Of a DNA stretch of 64,000 bases, positions 47,801 to 58,150 are shown one piece after another. The position numbers were made by a program, and so were the translations under genes. This DNA is from Apodospora peruviana (Eukaryota; Ascomycota; Sordariomycetes; Sordariales; Lasiosphaeriaceae), in the NCBI GenBank assembly GCA_033439685.1, contig JAUEDM010000006.1, forward strand, positions 1,860,001-1,924,000, given 5' to 3'. The notes under the pieces are model-generated. The model did not search any database. It was not told the origin of the DNA and saw only the letters and a list, made by a program, of their open reading frames with translations. The stretch's first letter is position 1. Every line of letters begins with the position of its first letter.

Positions 47801-50181
47801 CAGCAGTTACCCAGTTGCAAGATGATTACGCGGGTTGTGAAAGCCTGAGAGGAGTCGGCGGCGATGTTCGTGGGAGCTGGTTTGTCGCCAATCAGTGTGC
47901 AATGGTCATCATTCGGGGCATAATTGGCTGCAGCGACCAGCCACTGACCGACAGCCTGTCCTTTTTGAGTGAGCAAGGCACACCACGGTCGAGATGGGGG
48001 CCTGGGTCCGATCGACATTTCTGCCGGCAGGTTGATATCTCCGGGTTTTGATCATGCCTGTGCCGACACCCGAATACCGGACGGTCCGGTGGTGACCCAC
48101 CCGAGATCCGGACAAACCGGGACCTAGCCGAGCGAGAGCCCGGCTTTCTCGGCTGCTCGTTATCAACCGTATCGATAAACTCTTTGACATCAGCGGCTTC
48201 TGCCCGCTCACTAGATGCAGTCAGCATGCACGCCATTCTCTCACCAACAACACATCCGTTAAATGTTCCGCAGCAAAAACTCAAATCACGGGAACTTTGT
48301 CATTAGAATCACTTCGATCCTTCTCCATCTACCAGCCTGAGTAAGCATGAACGCATTGTAAATATGTCCAAAATGAATGAAGCGTGGCCATTGCCGACGT
48401 GAGGTGATGATCCCCTTGAAAGCACAGACACAAGACAGTTCCATCCGCCGGGATGAAAGTTGCATCAAAAGGCGTGATGGTCTTCTGGGGCAGGGGGAGA
48501 GTTCATGCGTTATCAGATCGATCCGTCACTTACTGCTTTTCTTAAACCCGGAATTCATGTAGTTCCAAATCAGATTGGGGCGGTTACATTCCTTGTGAGA
48601 CGAACGAGAGGGAGAAGTATACAGTACTTGTGAATTCTTTCCACGCAGGACACGCTTCCTTCTCTCCGGGGAACGCGGAACAGACAGTCACGATGTGAAG
48701 AGGGAAAGTGTCACAGGGCAAGCTAACCTATCACCCATCCCCGCCCAGAGCTACCGCCATCTCATCACCATCACCCCTGCGAGATGGCAAACATGTGCCA
48801 TGCCAAAGTGAGCACGACGATACTGCGAGCCGAGCGAGGAACTGAAGCAATTACTGGACGATACGAGTCTAAACTAGATCGATAAGGATAATATTGTTGC
48901 TGTGTAGAGAAAAGAAGAAGAAAAGAAAGGTGACTGGCGGCTAGATGATATATTTGAGCCTATATTGCCGCCCCACCATCAAAAACCCATCACAGCGACC
49001 CAGGCAGACCCAATACGACGCCCACGCACATCTCGGCGCGATCACGTTTTTCTTGTCCCGTCTTCTCTGCTCGGTACATAAACCTTCTCATCCATCATGG
49101 TCCAGCCCAACTCGAAAAGATCCGATGATGTTGGTGTTGGAACGGTTCGTTGGATTTGAGATGCATGCTTGACAACAATATGTGATACCACGGCAGCCTT
49201 GGCCAACGATGGCTCCGCTGCACTAACACATCACAGGCGTGACTACCTACTTTATCTAGATCATATACGTAGAATCTTGGCCAGAGCATATCTGAATAAT
49301 TGAGACGTTTGCCGCGGTTTTCCTTTTTCCTTTTCCTAGTGTGCGGCTAGGGGCCATGTCATAGTGGGGGGACATGGCGAAATCAGTCTCATGTTGGTTG
49401 GGGGCTCTTACTTTGCTCGGCATGTGTGTAATGTTCTTTCCCCCGGACGGGAAAATTGTCGGGTGCCTCATGCAATCCCGTCATCATGTAAGTCATTCTT
49501 TCCTGCTCAACCAAACAGAGTTTCCAAGACGTTGGGGGAGGAGTCGTCTCATCCGGCTGGTGCGTCCGAATCTAGAACTAGCGATCCGATCCAGTCCATT
49601 CCCCATATACACACTCCTTTACTTGGTGGACTGGGGATTTTATGAAGTCTCCATTTACGGACCCCAAGTAGGCTTTTCGGTAGCTCAGCGCAAGCCCGGG
49701 ACCCGAACGAACGAACGATCCTATCAGGCAACAGACATTCCACGTGAAGGTGGAGGGAGGTCTGGGGGCCATTCGACCCCAAGCTGGAGTCGACGAGTTT
49801 GGAAGGAGCTGAAGATATTCCTGTGGTGGTGGTGGGGGCGGATATCGTCGTCGTTGTCGTCGTCCGGTAGTGCATTCCACGAATACTCATACCGTCTCTC
49901 CCGAGTCAGATATGCCCGAGATGAATGAGTCGAGTAAGTGGATGGTTCCTGCCAACTGCAGTTCGGGCCATCATGCATTCTGCAAGGCCCGCATCCGCCC
50001 GCCGCTCTGGGCACCCACCACAGCTGCCGAAATATCTTGCAATATATGTGTTTGTGTGGGTGTGGGTGTGCATCTGTCAAACCAGAAACAGTTCGTTTCG
50101 TGTGCTGGAGTGGTGGTGGTGAGCAAGACGGCCGACCGTCCTAGATGCATAATATCAGAAGCAACGCATACACTGTATGAA

Positions 50182-50201
50182 AGGATGGATGGATGGATGG
50201 A
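50182..50201. repeat. (GGAT)n short tandem repeat
   Basis: About five GGAT units. Confidence 0.8.
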
Positions 50202-51355
50202 CGCCCATTGTCGATTGACCACATGTGTAACTGCAATATGATGTCTGACTCACTAGGTACCAACCTACCTGACATACCTAACCCCTATAAGTGACTAACA
50301 AGTACCATGCAGTCCGTGGGTTGATCGCGACAGGCCCCTAATCCCCAAATGGTACTGGATGAGTTGGCCATAGCAGCTAGAAGGCGATGTGTATACAGGA
50401 GAGGCTCCATTGGAATCTGTGATGTCTAGTGTCGATCGCCATGTATGTTCCACTTGGGCAGCTGTAGGTAGGTACATCAGTCATTGGCTTCAATGTTCTC
50501 ATGTCACCGGCCATGAGCACCTCTGGTGATTGTTTAGTCATATACAGCACAATGTCGTCGACATTTCTTGCTTTGCCGGTTGCTGCTGGAACGTGGCCTA
50601 GAGGCGGGAGTAGGTACCTAGGTAGTCTAGGGTACATTAGGCCCTGCTGGTTAGAACTCTTCAACCCAAGAGTGATGGTCGAGTATCTTAACTATATGAG
50701 AGATTCTTCAAGGTGTTTGTGTGGTAAGATTGCCAATTTTTGGTTGTGGCCAAGATTGCCGACCTGTTAAATTCGGAAGAAAGCAAAGAAAGTCGATTTC
50801 TCCACCTCCTGTCATTGTTTACTAGCCCCTGATTAGGTGATTATTGACGTCCTGGTTGGCTCCCTTTCTTCCCGCCGGACTGGAGATATGAGCTCGCAAG
50901 AGGTTCAGTCTCATGCAGCCATGACATTCGAATGAGATCTTTCTGGAGCTATAAGGTGGAATTTCTTGCTATGTGGAGAAGAAGCGTATTAAATTAAAGA
51001 TGCTTTCCGGCTCTCTGACATGCTTGACTGAGTAAGTGCAGATTTATGCTGTCCACTGGTCAGTCGCATCCATGTTGACTCATGATACTACCTTGTGGAC
51101 TTGAAGAGTGTCTTTTGAAAATGAGTACTTAAAGCCCTCTTCCGGCAGAAAACCCTTCCACATACACACTTCTTATCAATCCACGCATTCTCGCAAGAAC
51201 AGCACATATTCACCTGTATCAACAGACCAGCAGCCCCAAACCACTTCTTCTCTCGCCTTCGCCAGAATACTTAGTCAACAGACACACCTGCCTGCGTACT
51301 CCGGAGCCAAGCTATATTCCGACACACCTCCGCATCACGTACGATACTCGACAAG

Positions 51356-52129
51356 ATGGACCATGCCAAGTGGATGACGGTTGCTCTGAATTTCCCTGGT
51401 TGCTACTTGGCCGAAATGTTTGCTGTATGTCTGCTCAAACTTCGACATGAGCAAGACAAACTCGAGATGTCCGACACAGACATGGAATCCTCATCGTCCT
51501 CGCCACTATCCGACACCACCAAAGAGCCCACGACAGACACGAACCCCAATGGAGGCCACAGTGCTATATCCAACACAGGGCCCGACAGCAACCACAAAGC
51601 TGCCGAGCGGTCCTCGGAAACGACAGCAATCAAAGACCCATGGCACCCGGTGATGGAGGTTATATTGAATCTCGTCCAACACAATCAAAAACTCACCCAT
51701 CAGTTAGCCAAAGTAAAGGCCAAGGCAAGACTTAAGAACCCTGCGATTGGCGGGCTGGTCCCGGAAGCAACATGTGCCGGCATTGCTAAGAATGCCCGAA
51801 AGACTAGGGACAAGGAAACCAAGAAGCAGGACGAGGAGAACGATGAACTCCGCAAGCAGGCCCATGAGATTTTCGAGAAGCTTATTGAGAAGCAGGAGAC
51901 GCTCGCTGAGGAGCTTGATGACTTTCGCGTGCTGAAGAACAAGGAGATTAAGATGCTTATGGAAGATAAGAAGACGCTCGTTGAGGAGAACGTGAGTCTC
52001 CTCGAGCAGATTCAGATGTACGCTGACGACATGGAGAGTGACTACGAGGATGAGATGGATATCGCCGAGGATATCCACCAGTACACGGAACAGCTGCGCG
52101 AGCAGAGGCGGATTCAATGCCAAGAATAA
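51356..52129 (+). CDS. Coiled-coil protein, unknown function, possibly truncated by nonsense mutations
   Basis: One exon, 257 residues, ATG in good context (ACAAGATGGACC); an internal start at MSDTDMESSSS (51467) is also possible. The N-terminal 35 residues are mildly hydrophobic. Residues about 40-85 are Ser/Thr/Asn-rich and disordered. Residues about 150-257 form a highly charged coiled coil (DEENDELRKQAHEIFEKLIE, KQETLAEELDDFRVLKNKEI, MEDKKTLVEENVSLLEQI) ending in RRIQCQE. After the stop the same frame goes on, through one more stop, with about 35 codons of coiled-coil character (GQINTVMEEEEADTVTKVNQ, ELTEQLEGKL) to a stop at 52238-52240. I do not recognise the family. Confidence 0.65.
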   Translation: MDHAKWMTVALNFPGCYLAEMFAVCLLKLRHEQDKLEMSDTDMESSSSSPLSDTTKEPTTDTNPNGGHSAISNTGPDSNHKAAERSSETTAIKDPWHPVMEVILNLVQHNQKLTHQLAKVKAKARLKNPAIGGLVPEATCAGIAKNARKTRDKETKKQDEENDELRKQAHEIFEKLIEKQETLAEELDDFRVLKNKEIKMLMEDKKTLVEENVSLLEQIQMYADDMESDYEDEMDIAEDIHQYTEQLREQRRIQCQE

Positions 52130-52617
52130 GGCAGGTAGACGGCCATCGGGCAGATTAATACGGTCATGGAAGAGGAGGAGGCCGACACGGTCACGAAGGT
52201 CAACCAAGAGCTCACCGAACAGCTCGAGGGGAAGCTGTGACTGTGACGAAAGTTAGGTTGTTTTCGGTATAATGGCCGCATTTGCATTACGGTGATGTCT
52301 TCGTGTGTTCAGTAGCGGGATTTGTACTGGAGTCACCGTAGACGTTTTCTGCAGTCTTGATAGACCGCCTCCGATTCTATGAGTGAAATTGGCGAATACC
52401 TGTAGAAACGAATGTCCCTTATATGAACCACGTACTTCCGTACATATTTACAACATGAAGGTCTAGATGACACCTTCAAAGGAAGGAATTACTACATCGG
52501 AAAAATCCCCCCAAACAGACTACGGATTAATAAACCGTTCTGATATGTATTTTTGTCCAAGGAGGCTCGGATCCGGAAAGGGAAACGCAAGCCACCCCTT
52601 ATGGAAATGCTAACCGC

Positions 52618-52699
52618 CGGGAGCTGCGGATTCTGAACCCTGGCGATGGCGTCGGATACTACGTTAACCACCTAACGATCTTACCACTTAGTGGTCCAC
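52618..52699 (-). repeat. tRNA-derived (SINE-like) remnant
   Basis: On the minus strand the stretch contains TTAGGTGGTTAACGTAGTAT, reminiscent of a tRNA D-arm, and about 30 nt later GGGTTCAGAATCC, a B-box/T-loop consensus with one extra A. No full cloverleaf is visible. A degraded tRNA or the head of a tRNA-derived SINE fits best. Confidence 0.3.
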
Positions 52700-52892
52700 G
52701 TCGCGGTTTTATCTCTCAACCTGTCAGCGCTAGTCTAGTCTACCACTGCAACATTCTTGTTGGTCAAAGCAGGACCGGATTCGTATTATCCCTACGATCC
52801 GTCCCTACCTCCTGGTGGGCGTTATTCTGCTTACTTGTTTGTTTGTGGGTCGAGGTGCGGTGAACTAGGTAACTGATTTATATCTCCAGCCC

Positions 52893-52904
52893 TTTTATAA
52901 AAAG
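52893..52904 (+). promoter_or_regulatory. TATA-like box of the P450 gene
   Basis: TTTTATAAAAAG, about 140 bp before the ATG at 53042. Confidence 0.45.
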
Positions 52905-53041
52905 AAAGACCAACCACCAACCGGTGTCAACCGTCTGCCCTACTCTTTTAAAAAGAAGCTGGTTGGCACAGTTTCAAAGGCTTTGTGTACAAACATTGAA
53001 CGAATGAGAAATCTGTAGAGAAAAAATACAGACGAAACGTG

Positions 53042-54827
53042 ATGGCTTCTTCCCCTGTTGCTGGCGCGCGTGACAACACGGCGACGATGGGTGGTGGTCT
53101 CGCTGCCCTGCTCCTCGAAAACGTCGCCGGCTCCCCAAACAGCTATCTAACCATCTTTGCGATCCCGGCGTTGCTTTTCTTCTTCCGCTGGGTGACGACA
53201 CCGAGCATGTCCGCCCGGGAGCCGCCGCTGGTTAAACCTACCATTCCTGTGATCGGGCATATCATCCACCTTCTGGGCAAGGAGGGCGCCTTCTATACAA
53301 ATATCTAGTGAGTTTTTGTTATAATTATCCCGAATTACATGGATATGCTAATGATCTGAGTAGTAAGAAAACCCCCATGCCCATAGCCACGCTCCCGCTG
53401 GCAAACCATAAGATCTACTTCGTCACCTCGCCATCTCTGATTCAGGCTTCTCTCAAAAACAAGAACCTCTCCTTCGATCCGTTCATGGTCGAGTTCGGTA
53501 AGCTCATGCTGGGTTTCAGTGATGCGGAATGGAACCCCCTGGTCAACCAGCAACTGGTCGACGACTTTGTCCGCGCCATCCACGGGGCCATGCTCGGCGA
53601 GCACCTGCACAAGATGAACGCCACAGCGCTCAAATACATCGCCGAGCGTCTCGACCAGATCGGTACCCAGCCGCTGAAAGTTGACAACTTGTACATGTGG
53701 ACGAGGCAGCTGGTCACCATGGCCACGGCGGAGGCGCTCTACGGCCACGCGAACCCGGCGCGTGAAGCGCCCGAGTTCTTGGATGATATCTGGTTGGTTT
53801 CATCCCCCATTCCCATTGCTGGAACCGCTCTTAACAGTGTGTCGACAGGACTATGGGCACGGGAATATACCACATGGTGATCACGCGCTTCCTGCCCTCG
53901 GTCTTCGCGCCCGACGCCCTCGCGGCGCGCGCCAGACTCCAGTCCACACTGGGGGCATACTACTCGGCCCGCCACGACTCGAATCCTGACGTAGCCAGGA
54001 TTGTGAAGGCCCGCGCGGACACTTTGCGGAGATATGGCTTTTCCGACGCCCAAATCGGCCGCTTCGAGATGGCTATGTATCATGTGGCCACCGCCAACAC
54101 CATTCCCACGCTGTTCTGGTTCCTATGTCATGTGTTTGCCGATCCTGCGATCATAGCCCGCGCAAGGGAAGAGCTGGACGCCTTTGTCACGCAATCGATG
54201 TCTCTACCTTCATCTGGCAAGAGGAGAGTGACAATCAACGTCTCGACACTCGAGGCTCGCGCGCCCTTTTTGGTCTCGATCTATCGCGAAACCACGCGCA
54301 TGTACGCCCAAAACGTGGTCAACCGCCGCGTCATGGCCGACACAGAACTCGTGTCTGCGACCGGGGAGAGGTATACGCTCAAGAAGGGCGCCGACATGCA
54401 TCTCCCTGCGGAAGTGGCGCACACGCTCTCCGATGTCTGGGGCCGAGACTCGGATGAGTTTGTTGCGGACCGCTTTCTTCAACAGCAGCAGCAGGTTCAG
54501 GCTGCTACGTCTGGAAAAGACAGGAGAACGACGGCACAAGCGTTTATTCCGTTTGGCGGAGGCAAACATCTCTGCCCGGGCCGCAACTTTGCATTTGCCG
54601 AGAACTTGGCTATGGTTCTGGCCCTGGCTGTCGGTTTCGAGGTTAGACGGGCCGAAGACGGAGGGCCGGTGCCGGTGCCGAAGAGTGCCGTGGGGAGATT
54701 GGGACATGGCATTCTTAACCCCGAGGGACTAGGGGAGGGGTTGGAGGTTAATATTGAGAGAAGAAAGGGGTGGGAGGACGTGGAATGGAGGTTCGTTTCG
54801 ACCTCGTCGACTGCGACTTCCTCGTGA
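53042..54827 (+). CDS. Cytochrome P450, CYP7/CYP8-like
   Basis: Haem monooxygenase, probably ER-bound. Exons 53042-53307, 53361-53792 and 53849-54827, phases consistent, 558 residues. A hydrophobic anchor lies at about 36-55, followed by a Pro-rich hinge (PLVKPTIPVIGHI). Helix I reads VATANTIPTLFWFLCHVFADP: in place of the usual A/G-G-x-D/E-T-T it has the ANTIP pattern known from CYP7A/CYP8B. ExxR is YRETTR (E380, R383). The haem loop is FIPFGGGKHLCPGRNFAFAE with axial Cys475. CYP7/8 enzymes hydroxylate sterols or isomerise fatty-acid peroxides; a sterol- or lipid-like substrate is an inference only. It is tail-to-tail with the glycosyltransferase gene (165 bp between stops), with no biosynthetic partners in view. 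Confidence 0.9.
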
Positions 54828-54992
54828 GCTTGTTTTTCCTTATTCCCCAGAACATACGGCCTGATTTTGAGCAAGCACAACCTGACAAATATAACACCCG
54901 ACGGCATGAAATCGTACTTATTTAATACCTACCGTAAAGAGCGTCATCATGCTCTCCACCACCGCACACCTGATGCCAACTCAGCCAGCCGC

Positions 54993-57015
54993 CTACCACA
55001 ACGACAAACCATCAGTCCAGTCAACACAAAAGGTATACTGTAACATACCTTGATCAGTCCAAACACCTCCCCTCCCACCGCGCGAATTCCACCACGTCTC
55101 CCCACCAGCCGCCGCCTCCAGGGCAAGTGTATGCCGATTCGGATGCAGGTACTCATTCAGCAGCATCCTGCCGTACTGGCGGAACCACATCCTCTCCCAC
55201 AACTCATCTACCACCTCGCCACCAGCCTCTGTAAGCCGGCCCATGTTCAGGACAGCGGGTATACTCGCCCTCGGAACGACCACGTTGGTCGCAAACTCGA
55301 CTGTTGACCAGCGCACCGTGACGCTCCTCTCTTGATTATCCCTTTGCATCTGTTCTCCTTGCTCTCCTGCAGTGACTGTCGTGGTAGGCGCAAAGGGCGA
55401 ACTGCCAGCCGGATGATGGAGCAACAGCTCGGGCGGCAGCTTGATCGGGTCCCTGTATAGATGCGCCGCCGTATTTGATGGCGACCGTGCCACGCTCGGC
55501 CGGTCGAACTTCAGAAACCGCACGTCGCGGGTAATCTCGGCCATCGGTTTTCCCGTGATGTTGTTGCTGTTGGTGGTATACTCGGCCATGTCCTGGAATA
55601 TCCTGCTCTCGTAGTCCAAGCTGATGCCAAACTCGGCCTCGTCGTCCACCTCCTCGGTCCTGCTCGTACCCTCCACCAGCGACGCAGTATCATGGGCGAT
55701 TGTCACGACACCCAGTTTCTCCAACATGCCACCCACAACCCCTTTTCTTCTCTTTGGTGATGCTGTTGCGCCATGTTGCCCCTGCCACCGCTCAATCTCC
55801 TGCTCAAAAAACATTTCACTCCACAAGTAACCCTCCACGTCGTCTCTTATCGCTTCATTCTTCCGATTGCTATCACTGTCATCAGAAGAGACATGACCTT
55901 GATCCTCCTTCAACAAATCCAACCTCTCCATCGCCCCCTTCAACAGTCGTTCCACGTCCCGCGCCTCGCCCATAAACGAACCCGGGCCCAAATATCTGGG
56001 GCGTAGATATCTCGTTTCCACCACCCGCAACTGCTGCTTACCCACACGACCGAAATGTCCATAAATATCCTCCGGCAGCGACGACTCCGGCAAAAACCTC
56101 TCCCCTGCCGCACTGCCATCAATAGTCTGATTTCCGCAGTGCCGACAACCCGCAAAACAATTCCTCTGCTTTGTCGCAGGGAACAGCACACCTTGTCTGT
56201 ATCGACCAGAAGTGGCATATTGCCTCGCCAACCTACCGTCCACAACCTCCCTCTGCTGGAGATACCGCCTGACCATAACCTCAGCAGGCATCTGAATCCA
56301 TTGATCTTTTCCCAGGAACAGTATAACATCCTCGGTTCGGTCATCCTCATGTCGGGTTCGGGTCGTACTAGTCGTAGTCATGAGGGCGTTTAACGTCGCG
56401 TTGAGAAATGAATCCGCCTCATGGACTATTTTGTCTACACTCTTCTCATAATCTCCGGTCTTGTTTTTTCTCTCTTTGACTTTTGCTTCTTCGTATCCGA
56501 CTAATATAGGCGGCGGATATCCTTGCACCAAGGCCGAGAGCAGTGTCCTGCAGACGTTGTTAGAGGATTGCCGCGCGTCGACGAGGACATGGAATCTCGG
56601 TCGCGGCCATGTCTTTCTCTGTTTTCCACCACTACCGGTGCTGTTGTTGTAGACATGGAAGTCGCTGAGCTCGTCTGAAGGACATTCTGTATCACTTGTT
56701 GTTGCGGTTGCTGTTATCGTAGATAACGAGGTAAATGGGAGGAGCCGTGATACCAATGATGAATTACGGCCTGCAGCTAGTCGATTATGTTTCTATAAGA
56801 CAAGAAGTAGTTAGTGTATCGATTGTTCAGTTATGAGGAAGAAGAGGTTGATGGTATTACCCAGAACTTACAAAATGGTAGCCACCGCTGAATACCATCA
56901 AGGCAAGGACTGCACACGACAGAGTCGACAAGACTAATAGATGAATGAGTCCTTTCCTGAATTCCTTTTTGGGAGTGGAGGAGGGATGGTGGTGGTGGTG
57001 TTGAGTGATGAGCAT
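54993..57015 (-). CDS. Type II membrane protein, putative glycosyltransferase similar to PLOD/GT25-type domains
   Basis: Exon 1 56872-57015 and exon 2 54993-56792, intron 56793-56871 (GTAAGT...TCTTATAG), phase 0; 647 residues if read to the stop at 54993. Exon 1 gives a short cytosolic tail with five His and a KKEFRKG cluster, then a signal anchor at about 24-43 (IHLLVLSTLSCAVLALMVF). The lumenal part has FHVLVDARQSSNNVCRTLLS, VHEADSFLNATLNALM, VILFLGKDQWIQMPAEVMV, QGVLFPATKQRNC and FGISLDYESRIFQDM. These echo the donor-binding and LDH.CRIFQ blocks of procollagen-lysine glycosyltransferase domains, but the usual DxD is reduced to KDQW. A further intron (GTATGTTACAG...GGCATCAG) could replace the last 18 residues with a short VRWWRA end. 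Golgi or ER location is inferred from the anchor. Confidence 0.6.
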
Positions 57016-58150
57016 CTTGGTTGACGCCAAGGACGACGATCAACACTGAAGTTACAAGCGAGTGTAAGTATCTAAGTAAGTGTAAATTTCAGTAAAGACG
57101 GTTCATATCCTATTTTCTCTCGTTGTGATAATTGCTCATCTGGCCTGTTCCCCAGAAGTCGTAACTTGTCCTGATTAGGGCATGCCAGTTTACACAAACA
57201 AAAAGTAGTTAGGAAGAGACTCCTACAGAATGTTGGGAAGGGGGGGGGGGGGGGGGGGGGGAGGCGAGAAGTATATAAGTCAAACGACCATTCATGGGTA
57301 TCCAGGAGATATAACCAAGCATATGTAGGGACAATAAAACGAAACAACACGAATCTGTATACTTGGGAGTCATGGATGGTATAAGAACAGACCACCACGT
57401 CAGGGGTCTGGTCCGGCCCTTGCTTGTGTGTCATGTCTATTTGCCCTACCAGGACACGAGATGCATCGCCGTCCACCTTTCGCATGATACAACGACACAA
57501 AAAGGGCAAATGGCGGCCGCTCAGCACCAACTTGACCCCCCAAGTGCGTTCACCACAGCACCAATGTTTTCTGAACACCGATGATCCGATCCTAGAAAAT
57601 CAGCATGAAACAACTTGAATCCGATCCAACTTGCACAAGCACGACAAATGTGCTGGACACCCGGCCGGTCCGCCACCACAACTTGTAACGTAGCACGTTG
57701 CCGGGAAACGAAATCGCCAGCATCATCTCATCTTATTACTTGATGTGTGAAGTCTGGCGTTGTAGCGCATATCATATGGCCGATTACACATCAGGGGATC
57801 CCAGGTCGTACAGACCAACACCAAACGTGCTACAAAGGTGACCATGGGTGTAACGCTTTGATCGCATTCCAGAAAGCGGATGATTCGGCCGACTCAACCC
57901 GGGAAACGCCCGCCCCATATTGCGGCGCAGTTGTACTTTTGTTTCATCGTTGTGAGGGCCTAGGATTACCTGGAACCCGGATTCCAGAACTGTGAAGTCT
58001 TGGCTGTGTCTAGTGTGGCCGACGCCGCCTACGCCGTCGCAACCCCTAGCCTTACCATAGTAAGCATAGTCAGGCATGTGGGAATATCTGGCTCTTGGTA
58101 AGCGGTAGAGAATCATTTCGGTCCTTGTCTTTTTCTCTGCGCATTGCGCA
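57016..58150. other. Intergenic region, glycosyltransferase promoter / COG7 3' flank
   Basis: About 1.1 kb with no supported coding frame. It contains a 22-nt G run at 57240-57261. Confidence 0.6.
57240..57261. repeat. Poly-G tract, 22 nt
   Basis: Uninterrupted G run about 225 bp upstream of the glycosyltransferase ATG; the exact length may be a sequencing artefact. Confidence 0.8.

Larger units (their letters stand above)
42213..51355. other. 9.1-kb non-coding block
   Basis: No supported coding frame. The first few hundred bases are promoter and leader of the small serine-rich gene; the last 250 bp are the CA/CT-rich leader of the coiled-coil gene. In between are two CA microsatellites (44756-44778 and 44866-44885), a GGAT repeat (50182-50201) and CCTAGGTA/GGTACC elements (45164-45175, 50253-50262, 50611-50630). 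Confidence 0.55.
52130..53041. other. Intergenic region, coiled-coil gene / P450
   Basis: About 0.9 kb. It starts with the in-frame continuation of the coiled-coil gene (to 52240), contains a tRNA-related remnant at 52618-52699 and a TATA-like box at 52893-52904. Otherwise nothing supported. Confidence 0.6.

Noticed and set aside
53042..57015. P450 plus glycosyltransferase as a secondary-metabolite cluster
   Set aside because: No backbone synthase, transporter or regulator nearby; two convergent genes are not enough to call a cluster.
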